The translations under genes were made by a program, and so were the position numbers. From assembly GCA_964561455.1 (NCBI GenBank), contig CAZLPS010000083.1, positions 1 through 18,740 of the forward strand: a stretch of 18,740 nucleotides of DNA, in the 5' to 3' direction. Positions 1-8,587 of this stretch are shown here, one piece after another. The stretch comes from JABDGR01 sp964561455 (GTDB taxonomy: Bacteria; Verrucomicrobiota; Verrucomicrobiia; Opitutales; JABDGR01). Position 1 is the first letter of the stretch. Each line of letters opens with the position of its first letter. The notes beneath the pieces are model-generated. The model saw nothing but the letters and a program-made list of their open reading frames with translations. It searched no databases and was not told where the DNA came from.

Positions 1-23
1 TCGGTTTAACACGAAACTTGCAC

Positions 24-224
24 ATGGCTCACGTTCGAACTGACCGTAAAGGATTCTTGGCAAGCCTGGGGGTGGCCGCCGCGGCTTGCGTGGCGCGCCC
101 GGCGGGCGCCGCGACGGCGCGGGTTGAGGGACCGGTCAAGGCGCGCGTGTTGACCACGGCGGATCTGCCGATGACGGCCCGCCCGGCGGCCCGGATCGTG
201 GCGCTGCGCCAGCCTGGCGCCTAA
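24..224 (+). CDS. Small protein with a Tat-like signal; otherwise unrecognised
   Basis: This is a 66-residue ORF if it starts at the ATG at 24; a TTG two codons upstream is possible. The N-terminus reads TDRKGFLASLGVAAAA, which resembles a twin-arginine motif with R-K in place of R-R, then a short hydrophobic Ala-rich stretch and an A-G-A-type cleavage site near residue 30. Only about 35 residues would remain after cleavage, and they show no motif I recognise. It lies 46 nt upstream of actA on the same strand, so it may be cotranscribed with the respiratory operon. It could be a genuine short exported protein, or the surviving 5' stub of a larger Tat-exported protein, or a chance ORF. I see no Shine-Dalgarno sequence. 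Confidence 0.4.
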   Translation: MAHVRTDRKGFLASLGVAAAACVARPAGAATARVEGPVKARVLTTADLPMTARPAARIVALRQPGA

Positions 225-270
225 TTTCGCCGAGCCAGACCTTTCACCGCCCACCACCAAGACCTTTCCC

Positions 271-936
271 ATGGCCAACATTTTTCCCAAATGGTCCAAT
301 ACGGTGCCGATCAAGGTGGTGATCGCGCTGGTGTTGACCGTCACCGCTGCCACGGCGGGGGTGTGGTATTACCTTTCGCCGAATTACACCAAGGTCGGAT
401 ATATGCCGACGCAGCCGGTCCCCTACAGTCATGCCCTTCACGTGGGTCAGCTCGGGTTGGACTGCCGCATGTGCCATACCTTTGTGGACCGCTCCGCCCA
501 TGCCAACATTCCCGGCCCGAGCGTGTGCATGAACTGCCACAGCCCCGATTTGGGCAACATCTTGGGCGACAGCCCGCGCCTTGCCCCGATCCGCGAGAGT
601 TTCGCCAGCGGCCAACCCGTGCCCTGGATCAAGATTCACAACGAATCGGACTACGTTTATTTCAACCACGCTGTGCACGTGAACCGCGGCGTTTCCTGTG
701 TGGAATGCCACGGCCAGATTGACCAGATGGATACCGTGGCGGAGGCCAAGCCGCTGGGTATGTCTTTCTGCCTCGATTGCCACCGCAATCCCGAACGCGT
801 CGTCCGCCCCTTGGACAAGGTTTTTGATCTCAACTGGCACGCCGACAACGCCGCCGAACAATCCGAAAACGGCACGAAATTCGTGCACGACTGGAAGATT
901 CTCCCTCCGCAAAGCTGCTCCGGCTGCCACCGGTAG
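271..936 (+). CDS. actA: ActA, pentaheme cytochrome c subunit of Alternative Complex III
   Basis: This is a 221-residue multiheme cytochrome c. One N-terminal membrane segment (about residues 14-35) is followed by a periplasmic domain with exactly five CxxCH heme motifs: CRMCH 65-69, CMNCH 86-90, CVECH 143-147, CLDCH 167-171 and CSGCH 216-220. The last sits at the extreme C-terminus. Extra histidines such as those in VPYSHALH and FNHAVHV are candidates for distal heme ligands. Five hemes and position as first structural gene are diagnostic of ActA, which in known ACIII complexes carries electrons from the ActB Fe-S clusters towards ActE or the oxidase. It is followed by actB after a 127-nt gap holding an AT-rich repeat. 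No Shine-Dalgarno sequence precedes the ATG. Confidence 0.93.
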   Translation: MANIFPKWSNTVPIKVVIALVLTVTAATAGVWYYLSPNYTKVGYMPTQPVPYSHALHVGQLGLDCRMCHTFVDRSAHANIPGPSVCMNCHSPDLGNILGDSPRLAPIRESFASGQPVPWIKIHNESDYVYFNHAVHVNRGVSCVECHGQIDQMDTVAEAKPLGMSFCLDCHRNPERVVRPLDKVFDLNWHADNAAEQSENGTKFVHDWKILPPQSCSGCHR

Positions 937-939
937 GCG

Positions 940-967
940 AATTATGAATTAAAAATTATGAATTAAG
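940..967. repeat. AT-rich heptamer tandem repeat between actA and actB
   Basis: Four consecutive 7-bp units, AATTATG, AATTAAA, AATTATG and AATTAAG, begin 3 nt after the actA stop codon. Equivalently, a 13-bp word AATTATGAATTAA occurs twice (940-952 and 954-966). The rest of the actA-actB gap (968-1063) shows no other structure I can support. The 7-bp period is shared with the repeat upstream of alaS. Confidence 0.75.
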
Positions 968-1063
968 AAGTCGAACCCAACACCTACAGCCGCCAAAGCA
1001 TCCCCCTCTGAGATATTCCGCACCAAGCACTAAAACACCAAGCCCGAGAACACTTTTTTTTCG

Positions 1064-4000
1064 ATGAAATTGAAATTCAACCATCCCGCGCCGTCTGAGC
1101 GTGAAGCGACGGGGCCGCGCTATTGGCGCAGTCTGGACGAACTGGCGGAGACGCCGGCGTTCAAGGATTGGATGGAAAAAGAATTTCCGGCCGGTGCTTC
1201 GATGTTGGAAAGCAATGACCGCCGCAATTTCCTGAAGATTATGGCGGCCTCGTTCGGCTTGGCGGGCATGGGCCTGGCCGGTTGCCGCCAGCAGACGCGC
1301 CACCTCCTGCCCTATTCGAAACAGCCCGACCGGGTGATTCCGGGCGTGCCCGTTTTCTACACCTCTTCGCTTCCCGGTGCGGATGAGCATATTCCCCTAA
1401 TCGTCGAGACGCACGACGCCCGCCCCACTAAAGTTGAAGGCAATCCCAGTTACGCGGTTACTGGCGGCGCAACCAACGTTTACGCCCAGTCCAGCATCCT
1501 TGACCTTTACGACCCGGACCGCGCCCAACGCAGCAGCCGGGCGGACGGTGCCCCAGTCTCCAAGGACCAAGTTTCCGACGCCATCAAGAAACTTGGCGCC
1601 GACTATGGCGCCAATGGCGGTGCCGGCCTCTATTTCCTGGCCGACAAGAACAATTCGCCCACCCGCGCGAAGACCGTGCAGAAACTTCTGGCCCGTTTCC
1701 CCAAGGCCACCTGGGCTGAATTCGAAGCCCTGGACCAGAACAACCCGGAGCGCGCCGCCGAAACTCTGACCGGCCGCCGGACCCGCCCGATTTATAATTT
1801 TGCCAAGGCCACTCGCGTGCTCGCGCTCGACAGCGACTTCCTCCACAGCGAGCCCGGCCACCTTGGTTACGCGAAGGGCTTTGCCAAGTCCCGCCGGATT
1901 CAAAATGGCGCCGACGCGGACCCGGAAAAGATGATCCGGCTGTATGCCGTCGAAAGTAATTTCTCCCTCACCGGCGCCAATGCCGACCACCGGCTGCGCC
2001 TGGCCACCTCCGCCATTCCAGCGTTTGCCGCCCTGATCGCGGCGGAAATCCTGGCGCAACGCAACGCGGGTGTCAGCGCGTCGGCCATTGCCGCGCTCAA
2101 GCAGGCGGGATCGGCACTCAAGGTGGATGCAAAGTGGATTGCGGAATGCGCCAAGGATCTCGTTGCCCATGCCGGCAAGTCCGTCGTGGTCGCCGGCGCG
2201 CAGTTGCCGGTGGAATTGCACCAATTGGTGCTGTTGATGAATATGGCCCTCGGGGCGGTGGGTTCCACGGTCACGCTCGCGGGCTTGCCCGAACGCCCGG
2301 CAACCGCGTCCCTGGCCGATGTCGCCAAGGCGATTGACGCCGGTCAGGTCAAAACCCTTTTTATTCTGAACGGTAATCCGGCTTACAATGGGCCGGGAGA
2401 CCTCGCGTTTACCTCCAAGCTCAACAAGGTCAAGGACGCCAAGGGCCAAATTTTCCGCTATGGTTATTATGGTCGCCAGGCGGACGAAACGTCGGCCCAT
2501 TCCGACATTTTTATTGCCGGCCTGCACTATTTGGAAAGCTGGGGCGACGGGCTGACTTGGGATGGCAACCACGTGCCGGTGCAGCCGATGATCATGCCGT
2601 TGTTCGAAGGTTTTGGCGAATTGGAAGTGCTGGGCATGCTCGCTGGAGATGGCAAGCCGGACGCCTACGCCTACGTCCATGATACCTTTACCACGTTGAA
2701 TCCCGGCAAATCCTTTGAGGAGTGGCTGGCCGTTGGCGTGGCAGGATCAAGTTTTGCCGCAGTCGGCGCCTCCGCGATTCCGGCCAATCGCGTGGCCGAT
2801 CTGGCCGCCGCTGGCGCCAAATTCGATTTGCCCGCAGTGGATGCGAATCATCTCGAAGTTCGCTTTGTTCCCGGTATATCCTGGGATGGCCGTTTTGCCA
2901 ATAACGGGTGGCTTCAGGAATGCCCGGATCCGATGACGAAGCTCACCTGGGACAACGCCATTTTTGTCAGCCCCAAGCTCGCCAAGGAAAAATTCCCGGA
3001 ATTGCTCCCCGAAGGAACGGTTATGAGCAAGGGGCCCCTCGGGTTGCTTTCGCCGCAGGCGCGGATGAATGACAACACCTTTGTCACCGGCCGCGAGATT
3101 GCGCGGGTGGCTGAAATCACGATCAACGGGCGGACGATCAAAGGGCCGGTAAGCATTTTGCCTGGGCTGGCCAATTACACTTTGGTGGTTCCCGTGGGCT
3201 ATGGCCGCAAGCGCGCGGGGAGCATCGGCAATGGCGTTGGTTTTGACGCCTTTCCCTTGGTCACTTCCACTGGCAATGCCTGCGCGGCAACCGGCGCAGT
3301 CATGCGCCTGACTGGAGATACTTACCGCCTGGCGAACGTTCAGGAGCACTGGTCCATGGAAGGCCGCGCCATTATACGTGAAGCCAGCGTGGACGACTAC
3401 AAGGCACACCCCGAATTTGTCAGGGAAATGGACGTCGAGGCGCACTCGCCCCCCATATACGGCAAGGACAAAGACCTGAGCCCGCAGGACAAGGCGACGC
3501 AGATTCCACGAGGGGCGTCCATGTATGAGACTCCGGCCAACAACAAGCCCATGCCCAACGTCGCGGTGTGGAATACGCCGGAAGGCCTCGAAAAGTTCCC
3601 GACCCCGCAGCAGTGGGGCATGAGTATTGACTTGAACACGTGCCTCGGTTGCACCGCCTGCCTCGTCGCCTGCCAGGCCGAAAACAACATTCCCATTGTC
3701 GGCAAAGACCAGGTGATGCGCGGCCGCGAGATGCACTGGATCCGCCTCGATCGCTATTTTGCCAGCGGGCCGACCAAGGACGGTGCTTACGCGGACGCGG
3801 ACCAATTGCCGGAAGACCCGCAAGTTAATTTCCAGAGCGTGGCCTGCCAGCATTGCGAATTGGCCCCGTGCGAAAACGTCTGCCCATTCATGGCGACGCT
3901 GCACGACGACTCCGGCCTGAACACGATGGCCTACAACCGCTGCGTCGGCACGAAATATTGCGCGAACAATTGCCCGTACAAGGTCCGCCGTTTCAACTTC

Positions 4001-4552
4001 TTCGATTGGAACAAGCGCGAAATCGGCGAATTTTACAAGGGCCCCCTCGGTCCGGACTTTTACGACACCGACGCCAGCCAGCTCACGCGGATGCAGAAAA
4101 ATCCGGACGTTACTGTGCGCATGCGCGGCGTCATGGAAAAGTGCACCTATTGCGTGCAGCGCATCGAAGGCGCGAAGATCAATGCCCGCGTCAAAGCCCG
4201 TGATTCCGGTGACACCAAAGTGCCGGATGGCACGCTGGTCCCGGCCTGCGCCCAAGCCTGCCCGACTGATTCGATCGTGTTCGGCGACGTCTCCGACGCC
4301 AAGAGCGCGGTCTCCATCGCGAAGAGCTCCGACCGCAATTACGCGGTGCTCGGCTATCTGAACATCCGCCCGCGCACCACCTATCTCGCGAAAATCCGCA
4401 ATCCCAATCCGGCCATCACCGGACCGGGTGAAGCGGAACAGCCCTTGTCGCGCCAGGAGTACGATACGCGCTACGGGCACAAAACCGAGGGCGAAGCTGC
4501 CAAGCCCGCGCCCGCCAAAGCATCGGCCGCCGCCGGTGCGGCCAAATCCTGA
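1064..4552 (+). CDS. actB: ActB, Tat-exported molybdopterin-fold/Fe-S fusion subunit of ACIII
   Basis: This 1162-residue protein fuses a molybdopterin-oxidoreductase-like domain (roughly residues 80-830) to an NrfC/PsrB-like Fe-S domain (about 850-1110), as is typical of ActB. The N-terminus has the extended pre-Tat region of this family (RYWRSLDELAETPAF), then an internal Tat motif NDRRNFLK (R53-R54) and a lipobox-like LAGC (C74), suggesting lipid anchoring. The Fe-S domain has 15 cluster-type cysteines: C860-C863-C866-C870, C928-C931-C936-C940, C960-C966-C970, a CTYC pair and a CAQAC pair. Fifteen rather than 16 fits three [4Fe-4S] plus one [3Fe-4S] cluster, the set known for ACIII. The molybdopterin fold in this family carries no Mo cofactor; I infer the same here. 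The C-terminus ends in an Ala/Pro/Lys-rich tail. It should pass electrons from quinol at ActC to ActA. Confidence 0.94.
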   Translation: MKLKFNHPAPSEREATGPRYWRSLDELAETPAFKDWMEKEFPAGASMLESNDRRNFLKIMAASFGLAGMGLAGCRQQTRHLLPYSKQPDRVIPGVPVFYTSSLPGADEHIPLIVETHDARPTKVEGNPSYAVTGGATNVYAQSSILDLYDPDRAQRSSRADGAPVSKDQVSDAIKKLGADYGANGGAGLYFLADKNNSPTRAKTVQKLLARFPKATWAEFEALDQNNPERAAETLTGRRTRPIYNFAKATRVLALDSDFLHSEPGHLGYAKGFAKSRRIQNGADADPEKMIRLYAVESNFSLTGANADHRLRLATSAIPAFAALIAAEILAQRNAGVSASAIAALKQAGSALKVDAKWIAECAKDLVAHAGKSVVVAGAQLPVELHQLVLLMNMALGAVGSTVTLAGLPERPATASLADVAKAIDAGQVKTLFILNGNPAYNGPGDLAFTSKLNKVKDAKGQIFRYGYYGRQADETSAHSDIFIAGLHYLESWGDGLTWDGNHVPVQPMIMPLFEGFGELEVLGMLAGDGKPDAYAYVHDTFTTLNPGKSFEEWLAVGVAGSSFAAVGASAIPANRVADLAAAGAKFDLPAVDANHLEVRFVPGISWDGRFANNGWLQECPDPMTKLTWDNAIFVSPKLAKEKFPELLPEGTVMSKGPLGLLSPQARMNDNTFVTGREIARVAEITINGRTIKGPVSILPGLANYTLVVPVGYGRKRAGSIGNGVGFDAFPLVTSTGNACAATGAVMRLTGDTYRLANVQEHWSMEGRAIIREASVDDYKAHPEFVREMDVEAHSPPIYGKDKDLSPQDKATQIPRGASMYETPANNKPMPNVAVWNTPEGLEKFPTPQQWGMSIDLNTCLGCTACLVACQAENNIPIVGKDQVMRGREMHWIRLDRYFASGPTKDGAYADADQLPEDPQVNFQSVACQHCELAPCENVCPFMATLHDDSGLNTMAYNRCVGTKYCANNCPYKVRRFNFFDWNKREIGEFYKGPLGPDFYDTDASQLTRMQKNPDVTVRMRGVMEKCTYCVQRIEGAKINARVKARDSGDTKVPDGTLVPACAQACPTDSIVFGDVSDAKSAVSIAKSSDRNYAVLGYLNIRPRTTYLAKIRNPNPAITGPGEAEQPLSRQEYDTRYGHKTEGEAAKPAPAKASAAAGAAKS

Positions 4553-4583
4553 TTCCTTCCTGCTTCCCTAATTTCCACCCAAC

Positions 4584-6074
4584 ATGTCGCACGCTGCTGA
4601 TCATTCTGCGCCGGACCGCCCGGCGGTGCTCGCCAAGGTTCAACCCTTGAAGGTGCTGCCGCGCAAGCCGCTGGTGCTGAATAACCGTGATTTCCACTGG
4701 ATCACGGAAAAAATCTGCCGCATTGTGGAAGACCCCGCGCCGACGTGGTGGTGGGTGTGCTTTTTCGTTTCGGCGGGCCTTGCCACCTTCCTCGGTTTCG
4801 GGTTGTTGTGGCTGGTTTCGACGGGCGTCGGGGTTTGGGGTTTGCGTCCGCCGACGTTCTGGGGCTGGGACATTGTCAATTTCGTGTGGTGGATCGGTAT
4901 TGGTCACGCCGGCACGCTGATTTCCGCCGTCCTGTGCCTGCTGCGCCAAAAATGGCGCACCGCGATCAATCGCGCGTCGGAGGCCATGACGATTTTCGCC
5001 GTCATGTGCGCTGGCATTTTCCCGCTGTTCCACGTCGGGCGCGTCTGGTTTGCCTGGTGGCTGTTCCCCATCCCGGTGTCGCAGGCCATCTGGCCGAATT
5101 TCCGCAGTCCGCTCGAATGGGACGTGTTCGCGGTCTCGACCTATTTCACGGTATCGGTGCTCTTCTGGTACATGGGGATGCTTCCCGATCTCGGGACGCT
5201 GCGTGACCGCGCGGTCAAGACTTGGCGCAAATATTTCTACGGTGCCCTTGCCCTGGGCTGGCGCAACTCGACGCGGCACTGGCGCAATTACGAGATGGCA
5301 TACCTCATCCTCGCAGGCTTGTCCACGCCGCTGGTATTGTCGGTGCACACCATCGTGTCGTTCGACTTCGCCTCGGCCATTGTCCCGGGCTGGCACACGA
5401 CAATCTTCCCGCCCTATTTCGTGGCAGGCGCGATTTTTTCCGGTTTCGCCATGGTGTTGACGCTGGTGCTGCCGCTGCGCTCGATGTTCAAGCTGCATGA
5501 ACTGATCACGCAGCACCACATTGACTGCATGTGCAAAATCATTTTGGCGACGGGCAGCATGGTGGGCTACGCCTATGCGATGGAGTTCTTCATCGCCTGG
5601 TACAGCGGCAATATTTATGAGGCCTTCACCTTTATCAACCGTGCGTTCGGCCAGTATGCCTGGGCGTACTGGATCATGATTTCCTGCAATGTCATTTCGC
5701 CGCAGCTGTTCTGGTTCCGGGGCGTGCGTTCAAACACCGCACTCGTGTTCGTCATCTGCCTGTTTGTGAATTGCGGCATGTGGTTCGAGCGCTTCGTCAT
5801 CACCGTGACTTCGCTGGCCAATGACTTCCTGCCGTCCGCTTGGGGCTACTATTCGCCGAGCATCACGGACATTTTCACTTTCTTTGGCACGATGGGCTTC
5901 TTCAGCATGCTCTTCCTGCTCTTTGTGCGGTTCCTGCCGATGCTGCCCATCGCGGAAATCAAGCATGTGACCCAGGCCGCCGATCCCCATTTCCATCCGG
6001 ACGATGCCGGACATGAACGCTCCGCCCATTCGGCCGCCCGGCCCATGGCCGTGGCAGAAGGAGGCCACCGATGA
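4584..6074 (+). CDS. actC: ActC, NrfD-type quinol-interacting membrane subunit of ACIII
   Basis: This 496-residue polytopic membrane protein of the NrfD/PsrC family has about ten hydrophobic segments between residues 54 and 455. Family signatures are GIGHAGTLISA (105-115), PDLGTLRDRA (201-210), and SVHTIVSFDFA followed by PGWHTTIFPPYFVAGAIFSG (253-288). H150 (FPLFHVGR) and D180 (LEWDVF) are the candidate quinol-pocket pair, judged from memory of published ACIII structures. The soluble N-terminus (1-50) faces the membrane edge, and the C-terminal tail is His/Asp-rich. It begins 31 nt after actB without a Shine-Dalgarno sequence, and its stop overlaps the actD start (ATGA). In the complex it oxidises menaquinol or ubiquinol and hands electrons to the nearby [3Fe-4S] cluster of ActB. 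Confidence 0.94.
   Translation: MSHAADHSAPDRPAVLAKVQPLKVLPRKPLVLNNRDFHWITEKICRIVEDPAPTWWWVCFFVSAGLATFLGFGLLWLVSTGVGVWGLRPPTFWGWDIVNFVWWIGIGHAGTLISAVLCLLRQKWRTAINRASEAMTIFAVMCAGIFPLFHVGRVWFAWWLFPIPVSQAIWPNFRSPLEWDVFAVSTYFTVSVLFWYMGMLPDLGTLRDRAVKTWRKYFYGALALGWRNSTRHWRNYEMAYLILAGLSTPLVLSVHTIVSFDFASAIVPGWHTTIFPPYFVAGAIFSGFAMVLTLVLPLRSMFKLHELITQHHIDCMCKIILATGSMVGYAYAMEFFIAWYSGNIYEAFTFINRAFGQYAWAYWIMISCNVISPQLFWFRGVRSNTALVFVICLFVNCGMWFERFVITVTSLANDFLPSAWGYYSPSITDIFTFFGTMGFFSMLFLLFVRFLPMLPIAEIKHVTQAADPHFHPDDAGHERSAHSAARPMAVAEGGHR
6058..6064 (+). promoter_or_regulatory. Shine-Dalgarno sequence for actD
   Basis: AAGGAGG sits 6 nt before the actD ATG, inside the last codons of actC. It is worth listing because it is one of only two convincing Shine-Dalgarno matches in the whole window. 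It fixes the actD start at 6071. Confidence 0.8.
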
Positions 6075-6604
6075 GTGAAAACACCTTTGGCTTGATGGCG
6101 GAATTCAAATCCGCCCACGACATTTTCGAGGCCTCCGCCAAGTTGCGCGACGCCGGCTTCAAAAAGTGGGACACCTTTACGCCCTTCCCGGTGCACGGCC
6201 TGGAAAAGCAGATGGGCATTGGCCGGTCGCATGTGCCTTGGATCGTGCTCGCGGGCGGCATCTCCGGTTTCACCACCGGCGCGCTCATTACCTGGTTTAT
6301 GAATGGCCACGATTACCCCCTCGTCGTCGGTGGCAAGCCCTTCTGGAGCATGATCTACCCCTTTCCGGTGATGTATGAGCTGACAATTTTGTTCTCCGCT
6401 TTCGGCGCCTTCTTCGGCCAGTTCCTGCTGAACCGCCTGCCCCAGCACCACCATGCGGTTTTCAACAGCGAGCAATTCGAGCGCTGTTCGGACAATGCCT
6501 TCTTCGTGGTCATTGAGGCGGCGGACCCGCTCTACAATGAGCCCCAAACCCGCGCGCTCCTTGAACAGGTCGGCGCCTTCAACATCCACCTGGTAAACAA
6601 ATAA
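6071..6604 (+). CDS. actD: ActD, DUF3341 membrane subunit of ACIII
   Basis: This 177-residue protein matches the DUF3341/ActD family in length and layout. A soluble N-terminal domain (1-52; the family's typical EF-x-SAHDIFEASAKLRDAGF stretch and a PFPVHGLEKQMG motif at 38-49) is followed by two membrane segments (about 57-78 and 96-120) and a short soluble C-terminal domain. It overlaps the actC stop by ATGA and has a strong Shine-Dalgarno sequence. ActD carries no cofactor; in known ACIII structures it packs against the core membrane subunits. It is followed by actE after 1 nt. Confidence 0.92.
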   Translation: MSENTFGLMAEFKSAHDIFEASAKLRDAGFKKWDTFTPFPVHGLEKQMGIGRSHVPWIVLAGGISGFTTGALITWFMNGHDYPLVVGGKPFWSMIYPFPVMYELTILFSAFGAFFGQFLLNRLPQHHHAVFNSEQFERCSDNAFFVVIEAADPLYNEPQTRALLEQVGAFNIHLVNK

Positions 6605-6605
6605 T

Positions 6606-7262
6606 ATGCGCTACTTTCTCGCCATATTTGCCTTTGCCATCGTTGCGGTGGTCTCCGTCCTTGGCCTGCGTGGGTCGAAGTCAGGCCGCGATCCGTTGTT
6701 CATTTTCCCGGACATGGAGTGGCAGGTAAAGTATGCGGCCCAGGGTGAAAACCAGTTCTTCACTGACGGTCGCAATGACCGCCCGTTCCCAGTCGGCACC
6801 ATTCAGCGCGGCTACGGCTGGGCGATGGGGGAAGTATTCTCACCTGATTTCGCTTACGCGCCGTCGCAGAATCCCTCGCTTTACACCGGGCGCGATGCCA
6901 AGGGTGAATTCTACAAGGGCTTTCCGGTTCACGTGACGGCAGACTTCATCGAGCTCGGGCGCCAGAAGTTTAACATTAATTGCGCGGTTTGCCACGGCAT
7001 CACCGGCAACGGCAATGGCGTGACCAAGATGGGCTACAAGATGCCCGTGCGCGACTTGACGGACAAGGACACAATGGCCAAGACCGAAGGAGACATTTTC
7101 ACCACCATTACCTACGGCCACCTCAAGATGGGCCCCTATGGTGACCGCATCACTCCGGCGGAGCGCTGGGCCGTCGTTGCTTACGTCCGCGCCCTCCAAC
7201 TCGCCGGCAACGCCCCAGCGGATAACATCCCGGCGGCGGAACGCGCCAAACTTGGCCTATGA
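6606..7262 (+). CDS. actE: ActE, monoheme cytochrome c subunit of ACIII
   Basis: This is a 218-residue cytochrome c with one CxxCH motif (CAVCH, 126-130). M175 in HLKMGPYGDRI is the likely axial Met, and the class I C-terminal helix reads RWAVVAYVRAL (187-197). The N-terminus (4-21) is a hydrophobic segment without a Cys after it. The protein would therefore be membrane-anchored by an uncleaved helix or secreted, rather than a lipoprotein as described for some other ActE proteins. The FPDMEWQVKY motif (34-43) is a family feature. ActE accepts electrons from ActA and is the likely exit point towards downstream cytochromes. It starts 1 nt after the actD stop and overlaps actF by ATGA. Confidence 0.92.
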   Translation: MRYFLAIFAFAIVAVVSVLGLRGSKSGRDPLFIFPDMEWQVKYAAQGENQFFTDGRNDRPFPVGTIQRGYGWAMGEVFSPDFAYAPSQNPSLYTGRDAKGEFYKGFPVHVTADFIELGRQKFNINCAVCHGITGNGNGVTKMGYKMPVRDLTDKDTMAKTEGDIFTTITYGHLKMGPYGDRITPAERWAVVAYVRALQLAGNAPADNIPAAERAKLGL

Positions 7263-8587
7263 ACTCTTCCGCTGCATCTCCCTCCCTGACCGGTGCCGCT
7301 TCGGGCGGCACGGGCAACCCGGCGGCAACCCGCGCGCTCATCATCGGGGTCGTCGGCCTGGCCATTGCGTTGGCGGGGCTGTTCTTTGGCGGCAACGCGG
7401 ACGATCCGGTGCGGCCCTTTATCGGTTACCTGATTGGCTTCGGCTTTTGGTTCTCGATGTTCGTCGGCCTGCTGATGCTGACGGTCATGTTCTACCTCTT
7501 CGATGCGGGCTGGCCGATTGTCATTCGCCGCCAGATGGAGCATGGTTTGGCCGTAATTCCCTGGCTGGCTCTTTGCTTTCTGCCGTTGTTGCTGCTGGCC
7601 CTCGGCGTTTTTGGCCACGACAAAATCGGCCTCCTTTGGCAGTGGCTCGACCCGTCCCAGCCGCTCGTCGGCAAGCCCGGTGAAACCATTGGCGAAGACC
7701 CGCTCTTCATCCACAAGGCCTTTTTTCTGAGCCTGCCGTTCTTCCTTGTCCGACTGGCAATATATTTGTCGGTGTTTTGGGGCCTTTCGCACTTGTTTCG
7801 CAAGCACTCGTTTGCCATGGACCGGCAACCGGACGCCTCCCACGCCATTTGGCCCCGGCGCTTCGCGGCGGCGGGCGCATTTTTGGTGCCGTTGTCGCTG
7901 ACCTTTGCCGCCTTCGACTTTTTCATGAGCCTTTCCTATACGTGGTTTTCGACCATGTACGGAGTGTGGTTCTTCGCCACCTCGATGCGCTGCGGCATCG
8001 CCGCGACGATCATCATTTGCTATTTCATGAGCGCCAAGCCCGGTCGCCCGCTCTACGGCATCTACAACCGCGCGCACCAATACCTGCTCGGCTGCCTGGC
8101 CCTTACCTTCACGGTGTTCTACGCCTATGTGACTTTTTGCCAATATTTCCTCATTTACAACGCCAACATTCCCGAGGAAACTTTCTGGTACAATCTCCGG
8201 GAGTTGACGGCGGGATGGGCGCACAACTCCTGGTGGTGGGTCAGCCTCGCGATAATCTTTGGCTATTTCTTCATCCCGTTTTTCTTCCTGCTGAACTACC
8301 ACACGAAGGTCAATCGCCGCCTGCTGCCCTGCGTCGCCGCCTGGGTGCTGTGCTTCCATATCCTCGACCTTTATTTCAACATCCTGCCGGGAAAAATTGC
8401 GGACAGCAGCGCCAAGAACATCCTTCATTACCAGGTCCGTGGCTTCCGTCCGTCCATCTGGGATCTGGCTGCGCTGGTCGGCATTGGCGGCATCTGCGCC
8501 TGGGCCTACTTCCGTTCCCAGACGAAGGCGGAAGCCATTCCCATTCACGATCCGCGCATCGAGGAATCACTGAATTATCATGAGTGA
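7259..8587 (+). CDS. actF: ActF, second NrfD-related membrane subunit of ACIII
   Basis: This 442-residue protein has about ten hydrophobic segments after a short Ala/Gly/Ser-rich N-terminus. The family signature is the FDFFMSL...WFSTMYGVWFFA stretch (219-240), where related ActF proteins usually read FDW-MSL-PHW-ST-GVYFFAG. A second typical element near the C-terminus is HYQVRGFRPSIWDL. ActF is the structural partner of ActC in the membrane core. Whether it binds quinol or takes part in proton movement is not settled for the family. It overlaps actE by 4 nt (ATGA) and the next gene by 8 nt, so translation is probably coupled. Confidence 0.92.
   Translation: MNSSAASPSLTGAASGGTGNPAATRALIIGVVGLAIALAGLFFGGNADDPVRPFIGYLIGFGFWFSMFVGLLMLTVMFYLFDAGWPIVIRRQMEHGLAVIPWLALCFLPLLLLALGVFGHDKIGLLWQWLDPSQPLVGKPGETIGEDPLFIHKAFFLSLPFFLVRLAIYLSVFWGLSHLFRKHSFAMDRQPDASHAIWPRRFAAAGAFLVPLSLTFAAFDFFMSLSYTWFSTMYGVWFFATSMRCGIAATIIICYFMSAKPGRPLYGIYNRAHQYLLGCLALTFTVFYAYVTFCQYFLIYNANIPEETFWYNLRELTAGWAHNSWWWVSLAIIFGYFFIPFFFLLNYHTKVNRRLLPCVAAWVLCFHILDLYFNILPGKIADSSAKNILHYQVRGFRPSIWDLAALVGIGGICAWAYFRSQTKAEAIPIHDPRIEESLNYHE

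Noticed and set aside
2747..4480. 577-codon open frame on the minus strand inside actB
   Set aside because: It is antisense to a clearly conserved reading frame, is low in family-like motifs and rich in Arg/His/Gly as expected from reversed GC-rich codons. It is a shadow frame.
7181..8548. 455-codon minus-strand open frame opposite actF
   Set aside because: The composition (Gln/Glu/Arg/His rich, no motifs) is the usual complement of a membrane-protein gene, and actF itself is well supported.
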